From CAG-791 sp963650385 (GTDB lineage: Bacteria; Bacillota; Clostridia; Lachnospirales; Lachnospiraceae): a DNA stretch of 40,343 nucleotides. The position numbers and the translations under genes are program-made. Where the stretch lies: assembly GCA_963650385.1 (NCBI GenBank), contig CAVJLL010000021.1:1-40343 (forward strand), read 5' to 3'. Under the pieces are notes generated by a model. That model worked only from the letters and a program-made list of their open reading frames with translations. It did no database searches and was not told the DNA's origin. Of this stretch, positions 1 to 7,899 are shown in pieces (positions within the stretch are counted from its first letter, which is position 1; each line of letters begins with the position of its first letter).

Positions 1-210
1 TTGCGGGCGGAGCTGGAGGAGATCAAGGGCAGGAATCCGTACCGGTACAAGGAGCTGCTGGATGATCCGGAGAAGCTGTCTCTGGTGCAGACGGCACTGC
101 AGGAGGCCATCCGGCTGTACGAAGAGGAGATAAAACGGCTTCAGGCAGAGCTGGAGAAGATCAATCAGGAAATGAATGATCTGAAGCAGAAAAAAGCAGG
201 AAAGGCGTGA
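1..210 (+). CDS. C-terminal part of an unidentified coiled-coil protein (partial)
   Basis: The reading frame is open from the window edge to a TGA at 208-210, so the true start may lie upstream. The TTG at base 1 is a possible start but cannot be tested here. The 69 visible residues are highly charged. From about residue 25 they form an uninterrupted Glu/Lys/Leu heptad-like stretch, consistent with a coiled coil ending in a basic tail. There is no signal peptide, membrane segment or catalytic motif. The stop overlaps the GTG start candidate of the next gene by four bases (GTGA), which suggests translational coupling. I do not recognise the family. Confidence 0.6.
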   Translation: MRAELEEIKGRNPYRYKELLDDPEKLSLVQTALQEAIRLYEEEIKRLQAELEKINQEMNDLKQKKAGKA

Positions 211-1616
211 ATTGCATTATGACTTTAGCAGCAGTGCTGACGGATTTATTAAAAAGCCAGGGGCTTTTGGGACTGTTCCTGCTCATTGGATTTGTATTGC
301 GGGCGAGGGTGAAGCTGTTTCAGAAGACGTTTCTTCCGGCCTCGGTCATCGGAGGAACGATCCTGCTGCTCCTGGGGCCGCAGGTGCTGGATGTTCTGCC
401 GGTGCCTTCGGAATGGTTTGACTATTATGCGGTTATGCCCGGGGTTCTGATTGTTCCTGTGGTTACGGCGGCTCCGCTTGGGCTGAAACGGGATCGGACC
501 GCGCATGCGGGATCTTATGATGCGCTGAAAAATGTGCTTCCGCTGGCCTGCATTGGATTGACGGCGGCAATGCTGCAGTTCGCGGTCGGATACGGCACGA
601 ACTGGCTGTTCCGGGGGCAGTATGATCTGTATGATGTGTTCGGCATCGAGCTGGCCATCGGCTTTGTCGGCGGACACGGCACGGCCGGAACGCTGGGGAA
701 TATGCTGTCGGAAATGAATCTGCCCTATTGGCAGACCAGTCAGGGAGTGGCGGTTACAACGGCGACGCTCGGACTGGTCGGCGGAATCGTGATCGGCATT
801 GTGCTGATCAACTGGGCGGCGCGTTCGGGGAGAATGGCGCTGCTGTCGAGACCGGCCGACATCCCGGAGTCCTTGCGGCTCGGATATCAGAAGGACAGAT
901 CGCAGCAGCTCTCTGTGGGAAGCGAAACCACGGTATCCACTTCGATTGATGTGGTTGGCTTCCATGCCGCACTTATTTTCCTGGGGTGCGGGCTGGCCTA
1001 TCTGCTGCTGAAAGCGTTTAAGGCGTGGGAGATACCGGTCCTTTCCGACATTTCGGTCTGGGCATACGGCATGATCGTGATGGCTGTTATCTGGTGGCTC
1101 ATCTGCAAATGCAAGGCAGATTATCTGATTGATGCCAGAGTGAAGGGACACATTGCCGGTGCGTTCACGGAGTTTGCCATCATTGCATCGATTGCCAGTC
1201 TTCCGCTGAAGGCGGTGATGAAATACTGGCTCCCGATCGCCGCGATGACAATTGCGGCGTATGTTATGACAACACTGGCACTGCTGATTCTGTGCAGGCG
1301 GCTGCTCAAGGGCTATTGGTTTGAGCAGATGATTGCGACACTGGGAATGGCTACCGGCGTTTTTATTACCGGAGTCCTGATGCTGCGGATCTGCGATCCG
1401 GAGCTGGAAACGCCGGCACTGGCAAGCTATTCGGTTTCCTATTCGATTACGAGCGTTGTTTACTTTGCCATGCTCAATCTGTTCATCGTTCTGCCATTGC
1501 AGATCGGCGCAGGCTTCACCTGCGCGGCAGCACTGGCTCTTGCGGCGGCATTTGTTGTCGGAGCATATGTGTTCAGCCGAGCAGCCTTTGGAGAAACGTT
1601 TAAGGGAAACTCCTAG
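207..1616 (+). CDS. gltS: GltS-type sodium/glutamate symporter (ESS family)
   Basis: This is a 469-residue polytopic membrane protein with about ten to twelve hydrophobic segments. The motif GGHGTAGTLG near residue 152 corresponds to the conserved GGHGT stretch of the ESS family of sodium-coupled glutamate carriers. It is somewhat longer than typical GltS proteins (about 400 residues), and the extra length is mainly a hydrophilic loop near residues 210-245. The start is ambiguous: GTG 207 overlaps the previous stop in a GTGA arrangement with AGGA five bases upstream, while ATG 219 has AGGAAAGG thirteen bases upstream. A terminator follows immediately. Glutamate is the family substrate, but the family also contains uncharacterised carriers, so the substrate is inferred. 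Confidence 0.85.
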   Translation: MNCIMTLAAVLTDLLKSQGLLGLFLLIGFVLRARVKLFQKTFLPASVIGGTILLLLGPQVLDVLPVPSEWFDYYAVMPGVLIVPVVTAAPLGLKRDRTAHAGSYDALKNVLPLACIGLTAAMLQFAVGYGTNWLFRGQYDLYDVFGIELAIGFVGGHGTAGTLGNMLSEMNLPYWQTSQGVAVTTATLGLVGGIVIGIVLINWAARSGRMALLSRPADIPESLRLGYQKDRSQQLSVGSETTVSTSIDVVGFHAALIFLGCGLAYLLLKAFKAWEIPVLSDISVWAYGMIVMAVIWWLICKCKADYLIDARVKGHIAGAFTEFAIIASIASLPLKAVMKYWLPIAAMTIAAYVMTTLALLILCRRLLKGYWFEQMIATLGMATGVFITGVLMLRICDPELETPALASYSVSYSITSVVYFAMLNLFIVLPLQIGAGFTCAAALALAAAFVVGAYVFSRAAFGETFKGNS

Positions 1617-1630
1617 GGAAGCAGCACAGA

Positions 1631-1680
1631 GGGCATTCCATCCCGTGCAGACCGCCAGACCAGGATTGAATGCCCTTTTT
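1631..1680 (+). terminator. Rho-independent terminator after gltS
   Basis: GGGCATTC (1631-1638) pairs perfectly with GAATGCCC (1668-1675) and is followed by five T residues. The loop is long (29 bases) but the stem plus T run is clear. Confidence 0.65.
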
Positions 1681-1694
1681 GCGTGTGCTAAAAT
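1666..1694 (+). promoter_or_regulatory. Probable sigma-A promoter of ptb-buk
   Basis: TTGAAT (1666-1671) is followed after exactly 17 bases by TAAAAT (1689-1694), with a TG at the extended -10 position. The -35 box lies inside the 3' arm of the gltS terminator. Transcription would begin near 1701, about 50 bases before the ptb start. Confidence 0.6.
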
Positions 1695-1753
1695 CGTAAT
1701 GATGTGCGTAGATGTACATTATCAATGCAAAAGTCAAACGGAGGTATCAGGAG

Positions 1754-2683
1754 ATGAGTGCATCATTTGAAGATATTCTGGCACAGGTAAGAGAAATTCC
1801 GACCAAGAAGCTCTCGGTTGCGGCAGCACAGGACCTTCCGGTTATGGAGGCCGTGTATGAGGCCAAGCAAAGAGGCATTGCAGAGCCGATTCTGACAGGA
1901 GATGAGGAGAAGATCCGTGCGATTGCTTCCCAGATCGGCTGGGATCTGGATAAGGACGGCATCCGCATCATCAATGAGCCGGACGTAGAGCAGGCCGCTC
2001 TGACAGCAGTCAAGCTCGTCCACGATAAGGAAGCGGATATGTATATGAAGGGAGCCCTAGAATCCAAGACCTTCCTTCGCAGCGTATTGAATAAGGAAGT
2101 CGGCCTTCGCACCGGCAAGATGCTCAGCCATGTGTGCGTGTTCGAGATCGAGGGAATCAAGCGCCTGCTGTTCCTGACAGACGTTGCCTTCTGCCCCTAT
2201 CCGACACTCGAGGACAAGGAACAGATCATCAACTACGTGGTAAAGGTCTGTAACGCCTGCGGCGTGTACAACCCGAAGGTGGCTCCTCTTGCCGCAGTTG
2301 AGGTCGTGAATCCCAAGATGCCGGTTACGGTAGAGGCCGATCAGCTGACCAAGTGGAACGACGAAGGACGGATTAAGGACTGCATCGTAGACGGACCGCT
2401 TTCCATGGATCTTGCTATCGATCCGGAGGCTGCTAAGCACAAGGCAGGAGCCGAAGACCGCAAGATTGTCGGCGATGCAGACGTGCTGCTCTTCCCGGAT
2501 ATCCACGCAGGCAACCTGGTTTACAAGACCATCGTGCACACCATTCCGTTTAAGAATGCATGCATCCTGATGGGAACCAAGGCACCCGCCATCCTGACCT
2601 CCCGTTCGGATTCGAAGGAGACGAAGGTGAATTCCATCGCGGTTGCTGCAGTTGTTGCACATCACCTGGGAGAGGGCTTCTGA
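1754..2683 (+). CDS. ptb: Phosphate butyryltransferase (phosphotransbutyrylase)
   Basis: The enzyme converts butyryl-CoA and phosphate to butyryl phosphate, the penultimate step of kinase-type butyrate formation. The 309-residue product has the usual length and layout of the phosphate acetyl/butyryl transferase family. Visible family stretches include EAKQRGIAEPILTGDEEKI near residue 35, a central MYMKGALESKTFLRSVL block, and the C-terminal TKAPAILTSRSDS. The start is set by ATG 1754, with GGAGG (1740-1744) nine bases ahead and a second AGGAG abutting it; an upstream ATG near 1712 has no ribosome binding site. buk follows 147 bases downstream, the classical ptb-buk pairing. Related acyl phosphates (isobutyryl, isovaleryl) are possible alternative substrates. 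Confidence 0.93.
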   Translation: MSASFEDILAQVREIPTKKLSVAAAQDLPVMEAVYEAKQRGIAEPILTGDEEKIRAIASQIGWDLDKDGIRIINEPDVEQAALTAVKLVHDKEADMYMKGALESKTFLRSVLNKEVGLRTGKMLSHVCVFEIEGIKRLLFLTDVAFCPYPTLEDKEQIINYVVKVCNACGVYNPKVAPLAAVEVVNPKMPVTVEADQLTKWNDEGRIKDCIVDGPLSMDLAIDPEAAKHKAGAEDRKIVGDADVLLFPDIHAGNLVYKTIVHTIPFKNACILMGTKAPAILTSRSDSKETKVNSIAVAAVVAHHLGEGF

Positions 2684-2830
2684 TGAACCGTTAGGTTCCG
2701 TCAGGACGCAGAGCAGGCACGAAAAAGAGCCGCAGCAGAAGACATGCTGCGCCGTGATCCTATTGGAGAATTCGCCTTTGCGAAATTCTCGGCAGGCAGC
2801 CGCTGCGAGGCAGCGGCATAGGAGGTAAAT
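2684..2830 (+). promoter_or_regulatory. ptb-buk spacer with stacked hairpins next to the buk ribosome binding site
   Basis: This 147-base spacer holds at least four inverted repeats: GAACC/GGTTC (about 2686-2699), GCAGCA/TGCTGC (about 2731-2749), GAGAATTCGC/GCGAAATTCTC (2766-2790), and GCCGCTGC/GCAGCGGC with a three-base loop (2799-2817). The last hairpin ends two bases before the buk AGGAGG (2820-2825). None has a T run, so these look like mRNA-stability or translation-tuning structures rather than terminators. No gene is visible. Confidence 0.5.
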
Positions 2831-3898
2831 ATGGCAATCAAGAGCTTGATTATCAATCCGGGTTCCACATCGACGAAGATCGGTGTTTTTGAGGACGAAA
2901 CGCAGATCCTTGATAAGACGCTTCGCCATTCAACCGAGGAAATTGCACAGTTTCCTTCGATCTATGCACAGAAGGATTTCCGCAAGCAGATCATTCTGGA
3001 TGCATTGAAGGAGGAGAACATTGATCCGGCATCCTTCCAGGTAATCGTCGGACGCGGCGGCCTTTTAAAGCCCATCCCGGGCGGCACGTATGCGGTAAGC
3101 GACGCGCTTTTGAAGGACCTGATCACACCGCCCCAGGGCGAGCATGCATCCAACCTCGGCGGCATTCTGGCCCGTGAGATCGGGGATGAGCTGGGCGTTC
3201 CGTCCTACATTGTGGACCCGGTGGTTGTGGATGAGCTGGAGCCGGTTGCCAGAATCTCCGGCGTTCCGGAAATCGAGCGTGTATCGATTTTCCATGCGCT
3301 GAACCAGAAGGCAATGGCAAGACGCTATGCCAAAGAGGTCGGCAGGAATTATGCAGACCTGAACCTGATCGTGGTTCACATGGGCGGCGGCGTATCCTGC
3401 GGCGCACACAGAAACGGAAAGGTCATCGATGTGTTCAATGCGCTGGACGGAGACGGGGCATTCTCTCCGGAGCGTGCAGGCGGCGTTCCCTCCGGCGCAC
3501 TGATCAAGATGTGCTATGAGAGCGGCCTTACAGAGAAGGAGATGCGCAGGAAGATCGTCGGCAACGGCGGCTTCAACGCATATCTGGGAACCAATGATGC
3601 AAGAGACGTAGATAAGCTGGTAGAGGAAGGCAATGAGAAGGCAAGACTCGTGCGCGATGCCTTTGTTTATCAGATGTCCAAGAACATCGGCGCTATGGCA
3701 GCTGTTCTTGCGGGCAAGGTCGATGCCATCATCATGACGGGCGGCATTGCCTATGACAAATACATTACCGCAGCCATCAGCGAGAAGGTTTCCTTCATTG
3801 CGCCGGTCAAGCTGTATCCCGGAGAGGATGAGTTGCTGGCTCTGGCACAGGGTGCACTGCGTGTTATGAACGGCGAAGAGGAAGTGCAGGAGTATTAA
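2831..3898 (+). CDS. buk: Butyrate kinase
   Basis: It transfers phosphate from butyryl phosphate to ADP, giving butyrate and ATP. The 355-residue protein belongs to the ASKHA acetate/butyrate kinase fold. The first phosphate motif INPGSTSTKIGVF lies at residues 8-20, followed by VVHMGGGVSCGAH near 180 and the adenosine motif IIMTGGIAYD near 298. ATG 2831 is preceded by AGGAGG. The product is the length expected for Buk and lacks the longer form typical of acetate kinase. It is co-oriented with ptb and followed after four bases by secA, so read-through into secA is likely. Confidence 0.95.
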   Translation: MAIKSLIINPGSTSTKIGVFEDETQILDKTLRHSTEEIAQFPSIYAQKDFRKQIILDALKEENIDPASFQVIVGRGGLLKPIPGGTYAVSDALLKDLITPPQGEHASNLGGILAREIGDELGVPSYIVDPVVVDELEPVARISGVPEIERVSIFHALNQKAMARRYAKEVGRNYADLNLIVVHMGGGVSCGAHRNGKVIDVFNALDGDGAFSPERAGGVPSGALIKMCYESGLTEKEMRRKIVGNGGFNAYLGTNDARDVDKLVEEGNEKARLVRDAFVYQMSKNIGAMAAVLAGKVDAIIMTGGIAYDKYITAAISEKVSFIAPVKLYPGEDELLALAQGALRVMNGEEEVQEY

Positions 3899-3902
3899 TT
3901 TT

Positions 3903-6479
3903 ATGTCAAAAATTACCGATAAGATTTTCGGAAGCCACAGTGAACGCGAGCTGAAAAGAATTGAACCGATCGTGAAGAAAATCGAGGCGCTTCGTCCGCA
4001 GATGCAGGCGCTTTCGGATGAGGAGCTTCGCGGGAAAACCGCAGAATTCAAGGAGCAGCTCGCCGGCGGCAAAACGCTGGACGACATCCTTCCGGAGGCC
4101 TTTGCGGCGGTTCGTGAGGGCGCCAAGAGAGCATTGAACATGGAGCCCTTCCGGGTTCAGCTCATCGGCGGCATTGTCCTGCACCAGGGACGCATCGCAG
4201 AGATGAAGACCGGTGAAGGCAAAACCCTGGTGGGAACGCTGCCGGTCTATCTGAATGCGCTGGACGGCAAGGGTGTTCACGTGGTTACGGTCAATGATTA
4301 TCTGGCAAAGCGTGATGCCGAGTGGATGGGACAGGTGTATACCTTCATGGGCCTTACCGTCGGCGTTGTCCTCAACGGCATGAGCTCGGAGGAGCGCCAG
4401 CAGGCCTACAACTGTGACATCACCTATGTAACCAACAACGAGCTGGGCTTTGATTACCTGCGCGACAACATGGCAATCTACAAGAACCAGCTGGTGCTGC
4501 GCGGACTCCACTATGCCATCATCGATGAGGTGGACTCCATTCTCATTGATGAGGCGAGAACGCCGCTGATCATCTCCGGACAGAGCGACAAGTCAACGAA
4601 AATATACGAGGCCTGCGACATCCTTGCCAAGCAGATGACAAGGGGCGAGGACGTGGAGGATCTCTCCAAGATCGATGCCATCATGGGCATTGAGCAGGAG
4701 GAGACCGGCGACTTCGTCGTCAATGAGAAGGATAAGATCGTCAATCTCACGGCCTCCGGCATTGAGAAGACGGAGAAGTTCTTCCATCTCAAGAACCTGG
4801 CGGACCCGGAGAACCTGGAGATCCAGCACTGCATCATCCTGGCATTGCGTGCCAACAACCTGATGGCGCGCGATCATGATTACATCGTCAAGGACGATGA
4901 GGTTATGATCGTCGACGAGTTCACCGGACGCGTAATGCCGGGAAGACGGTATTCGGACGGCCTGCATCAGGCCATTGAGGCGAAGGAACACGTAAAGGTC
5001 AAGCGCGAATCCAAGACGCTGGCGACCATCACGTTCCAGAACTTCTTTAATAAGTTTGACAAAAAGTGCGGCATGACCGGTACGGCACAGACCGAGGAGC
5101 AGGAGTTTCGCGAGATCTACGGAATGGATGTCATCGTGATTCCGACCAACCGTCCGGTGGCACGTATCGATCGAAACGATGCGGTATTCAAGACTAAGCG
5201 CGAGAAGTTCGCAGCGGTTGTGGAATCCGTCAAAGAAGCGCACGAAAAGGGCCAGCCGGTCCTCGTGGGCACCATTACCATCGAGACCTCGGAGCTGGTA
5301 TCCCGGATGCTGCGCAAGGAAGGCATTCCGCACAACGTCCTCAATGCGAAGAATCACGAGCTGGAGGCACAGATCGTTGCCCAGGCCGGTCAACACGGCG
5401 CGGTGACCATTGCAACGAACATGGCCGGCCGAGGCACGGACATCAAGCTGGACGAGCCTGCAAAGGCAGCGGGCGGCCTGAAGGTCATCGGTACCGAGCG
5501 GCACGAGTCCAGACGAATTGACAACCAGCTGCGCGGCCGTTCCGGCCGTCAGGGCGATCCCGGCGAATCGAGATTCTATATTTCGCTGGAGGACGATCTG
5601 ATGCGTCTGTTCGGATCCGAGCGCATGATCTCGATGTTCGAGGCACTGGGTGTTCCGGAGGGACAGGAGATTTCCCACAAGTCCCTTTCCAAGGCCGTGG
5701 AGAACGCACAGAAGAAGATCGAGACCAACAACTTCGGTATTCGTAAGAACCTGCTGGATTACGACCAGGTCATGAACGAGCAGCGCGAGATCATCTACGG
5801 GGAGCGCCGCGAGGTTCTGGACGGTCAGAGCATGCGGGAATCCATCTACAAGATGATCACCGGCATCGTCGAGCATTCGGTGGACATGGTCATCGGCGAA
5901 AATGTGGATCCGGACAGCTGGGATCTCGGAGAGCTCAACGACATCCTCCTGCCGCTCATTCCGCTGGAGAAGATCACCAGAGGCCGCGTCAGCGAGCTTT
6001 CTGCCGACGGACTCAAGCAGCAGCTCAAGGAAGAGGCGGTGAAGCTCTACGAGTCGAAGGAGGCGGAGTTCCCGGAGCCGGAGGCTATCCGCGAGGTAGA
6101 GCGCGTTGTGCTCCTGCGGTCGGTGGATTCCCGCTGGATGAACCACATCGACGACATGGAACAGCTCCGCCAGAGCATCGGACTCCAGGCCTACGGCCAG
6201 AGAGATCCGCTGGTGGAGTATAAGATGGCCGGCTACGACATGTTTAACGAGATGAGCCAGGGCATTATGGAGGATACCATCCGCACACTGTTCCGCATCC
6301 GTGTGGAGCAGAAGGTAGAGCGTGAGCAGGTTGCCAAGGTGACCGGCACGAACAAGGACGAGGAGAGCGGCGTCCGTGAGCCTGTAAAGCGCCAGGATAA
6401 AAAGATCTATCCGAACGATCCCTGCCCGTGCGGCAGCGGCAAGAAGTACAAAAACTGCCATGGCAAGGGTCTTGTGTAA
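3903..6479 (+). CDS. secA: Protein translocase ATPase SecA
   Basis: SecA is the motor that pushes preproteins through SecYEG. The 858-residue product has Walker A MKTGEGKT (101-108), the DEVD box (208-211), the second nucleotide domain with ATNMAGRGTDIKL and QLRGRSGRQGDPGESRFY, and a complete C-terminal zinc/SecB-binding motif CPCGSGKKYKNCHG (Cys841, Cys843, Cys852, His853). The start lies four bases after the buk stop; CAGGAG inside the end of buk serves as ribosome binding site. prfB follows 28 bases downstream. Codon use is strongly biased towards GAG, AAG, CTG and ATC, as in a well-expressed housekeeping gene. Confidence 0.98.
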   Translation: MSKITDKIFGSHSERELKRIEPIVKKIEALRPQMQALSDEELRGKTAEFKEQLAGGKTLDDILPEAFAAVREGAKRALNMEPFRVQLIGGIVLHQGRIAEMKTGEGKTLVGTLPVYLNALDGKGVHVVTVNDYLAKRDAEWMGQVYTFMGLTVGVVLNGMSSEERQQAYNCDITYVTNNELGFDYLRDNMAIYKNQLVLRGLHYAIIDEVDSILIDEARTPLIISGQSDKSTKIYEACDILAKQMTRGEDVEDLSKIDAIMGIEQEETGDFVVNEKDKIVNLTASGIEKTEKFFHLKNLADPENLEIQHCIILALRANNLMARDHDYIVKDDEVMIVDEFTGRVMPGRRYSDGLHQAIEAKEHVKVKRESKTLATITFQNFFNKFDKKCGMTGTAQTEEQEFREIYGMDVIVIPTNRPVARIDRNDAVFKTKREKFAAVVESVKEAHEKGQPVLVGTITIETSELVSRMLRKEGIPHNVLNAKNHELEAQIVAQAGQHGAVTIATNMAGRGTDIKLDEPAKAAGGLKVIGTERHESRRIDNQLRGRSGRQGDPGESRFYISLEDDLMRLFGSERMISMFEALGVPEGQEISHKSLSKAVENAQKKIETNNFGIRKNLLDYDQVMNEQREIIYGERREVLDGQSMRESIYKMITGIVEHSVDMVIGENVDPDSWDLGELNDILLPLIPLEKITRGRVSELSADGLKQQLKEEAVKLYESKEAEFPEPEAIREVERVVLLRSVDSRWMNHIDDMEQLRQSIGLQAYGQRDPLVEYKMAGYDMFNEMSQGIMEDTIRTLFRIRVEQKVEREQVAKVTGTNKDEESGVREPVKRQDKKIYPNDPCPCGSGKKYKNCHGKGLV

Positions 6480-6507
6480 CGAACAAATGAAACGTGGAGA
6501 ATAAAGT

Positions 6508-7638
6508 ATGGTTGAACTTGACCAGATGAAAATTGAACTGCAGAACCAGCAGAACTCGCTGAAGGAGGGCGTGGATTCTCTGAACATTCCCTTTAAGAAG
6601 CAGAGAATCGAGGAGCTGTCCCGTGAAATGGAGGCGCCGGACTTCTGGAACGATGCAGAAAGGGCCAATGGGAAGATGAAAAGCCTCAAGGACCTGCAGC
6701 GCACCGTGGAGGAAGCGGAAGGGCTGGAGCGGCAGTACCAGGATATTCTGGATCTGATCGAGATGGCGAACGAGGATAATGATACGTCGGCAGTAAGCGA
6801 CGTGCGCAGCGAGCTGGATGATTTCGAGGAGCATCTGGAGGAGCTCCGGCTCTCTACGCTTCTGACGGGAGCCTATGATGAGAACAATGCGATTGTATCG
6901 CTGAATGCGGGTGCCGGCGGCACGGAGTCCTGTGACTGGTGCTCCATGCTGTTCCGCATGTACTCGAGATGGGCGGACAAAAAGGGCTTTACGCTGGACG
7001 TCATGAACCTGGTGGACGGCGACGAAGCAGGCATCAAGTCGGTGGATTTCCAGGTGAACGGGACCAATGCCTACGGCTTCCTGCGCTCGGAGCACGGCGT
7101 ACACCGCCTGGTCCGCATCAGCCCGTTCAACGCGCAGGGAAAGCGCCAGACCTCCTTTGTTTCCTGTGAGGTTATGCCGGAGCTGCCGCAGGACAATGAC
7201 ATTGAGATTAAGCCGGACGACATCCGGATCGATACCTACCGGTCCTCCGGTGCCGGCGGACAGCACATCAATAAAACGTCCTCCGCAATCCGGATCACAC
7301 ACTTCCCGACCGGAATTGTTGTTACCTGCCAGAATGAGCGCTCGCAGTTCCAGAACAAGGACAAGGCATTTGAAATGCTGCGGGCGAAGCTCTTCCTGCT
7401 GCGCCAGCAGGAGGAAGAGGCCATGCGCGACGGCATCCGCGGTGATGTCAAGGACATCGCATGGGGCTCGCAGATCCGTTCCTACGTACTGCAGCCGTAT
7501 ACGCTGGTGAAGGATACCAGAACGCAGGAGGAGACCTCGGATACGGACGGCGTGCTGGACGGCAGCATCGATCGGTTCATCAATGCGTACCTGAAGATGC
7601 AGGCCAACAAGGGAACCGCACAGGAGACACAGGCATAA
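6508..7638 (+). CDS. prfB: Peptide chain release factor 2, single reading frame
   Basis: RF2 terminates translation at UGA and UAA. The 376-residue protein carries the RF2 anticodon-like tripeptide SPF (205-207) and the catalytic GGQ (250-252) within GAGGQHINKT. Many bacteria need a programmed +1 frameshift at an in-frame UGA near codon 25 of prfB; here the frame runs unbroken through the region (residues 20-35), so that autoregulatory switch is absent. GTGGAGA lies about seven bases before ATG 6508. The secA-prfB order is common in Bacillota. A strong bidirectional terminator follows. Confidence 0.97.
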   Translation: MVELDQMKIELQNQQNSLKEGVDSLNIPFKKQRIEELSREMEAPDFWNDAERANGKMKSLKDLQRTVEEAEGLERQYQDILDLIEMANEDNDTSAVSDVRSELDDFEEHLEELRLSTLLTGAYDENNAIVSLNAGAGGTESCDWCSMLFRMYSRWADKKGFTLDVMNLVDGDEAGIKSVDFQVNGTNAYGFLRSEHGVHRLVRISPFNAQGKRQTSFVSCEVMPELPQDNDIEIKPDDIRIDTYRSSGAGGQHINKTSSAIRITHFPTGIVVTCQNERSQFQNKDKAFEMLRAKLFLLRQQEEEAMRDGIRGDVKDIAWGSQIRSYVLQPYTLVKDTRTQEETSDTDGVLDGSIDRFINAYLKMQANKGTAQETQA

Positions 7639-7694
7639 GCCAAAGATCCCGGAAACATGCACTGCGCCGGAGCGGCCGGCACTGGGAATAACAC

Positions 7695-7733
7695 AAAAAA
7701 GCTCACATCCCATCGGGATGTGAGCTTTTTTTT
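7695..7733. terminator. Bidirectional Rho-independent terminator between convergent prfB and radical SAM gene
   Basis: GCTCACATCCC (7701-7711) and GGGATGTGAGC (7715-7725) form a perfect 11-bp stem with a three-base loop. It is flanked by six A residues on the left and eight T residues on the right, so it can serve both strands. Confidence 0.9.
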
Positions 7734-7742
7734 ACACCTTCG

Positions 7743-7899
7743 GTAACTATTCAGCACCCATCTCGAATTTGCTTCGCAAATCCTCGATGTAGCTGGCCAA
7801 AGGCTCTCCGAGCCTTGGCCGCCTGCCAATTTCAATCGTGAATTTGCCTGCAAGCAGAGGGTTCACGTTGAAATATGGCAGGTGCTGAACAGATATTAC
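7743..7899. mobile_element. Family 1 structured repeat, copy A (three-arm form)
   Basis: The left end GTAACTATTCAGCACC (7743-7758) matches the right end GGTGCTGAACAGATATTAC (7881-7899) as an imperfect inverted repeat, with a three-base insertion and one mismatch. Inside, three arms fold side by side: CGAATTTGC/GCAAAT..TCG; GGCCAAAGGCTC/GAGCCTTGGCC; and a long arm CCTGCCAATTTCAATCGTGAA (about 7825-7845) against TTCACGTTGAAATATGGCAGG (7862-7882). The result is a cloverleaf-like structure. No flanking duplication is seen. The right end supplies the TAA stop of the radical SAM gene. The same sequence, expanded by extra hairpins, recurs at 40077 to the window edge. Confidence 0.7.

Noticed and set aside
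4593..6704. Long antisense open frame opposite secA (about 700 codons)
   Set aside because: It mirrors the codon periodicity of secA, matches no family, and lacks a ribosome binding site. SecA on the plus strand is certain.
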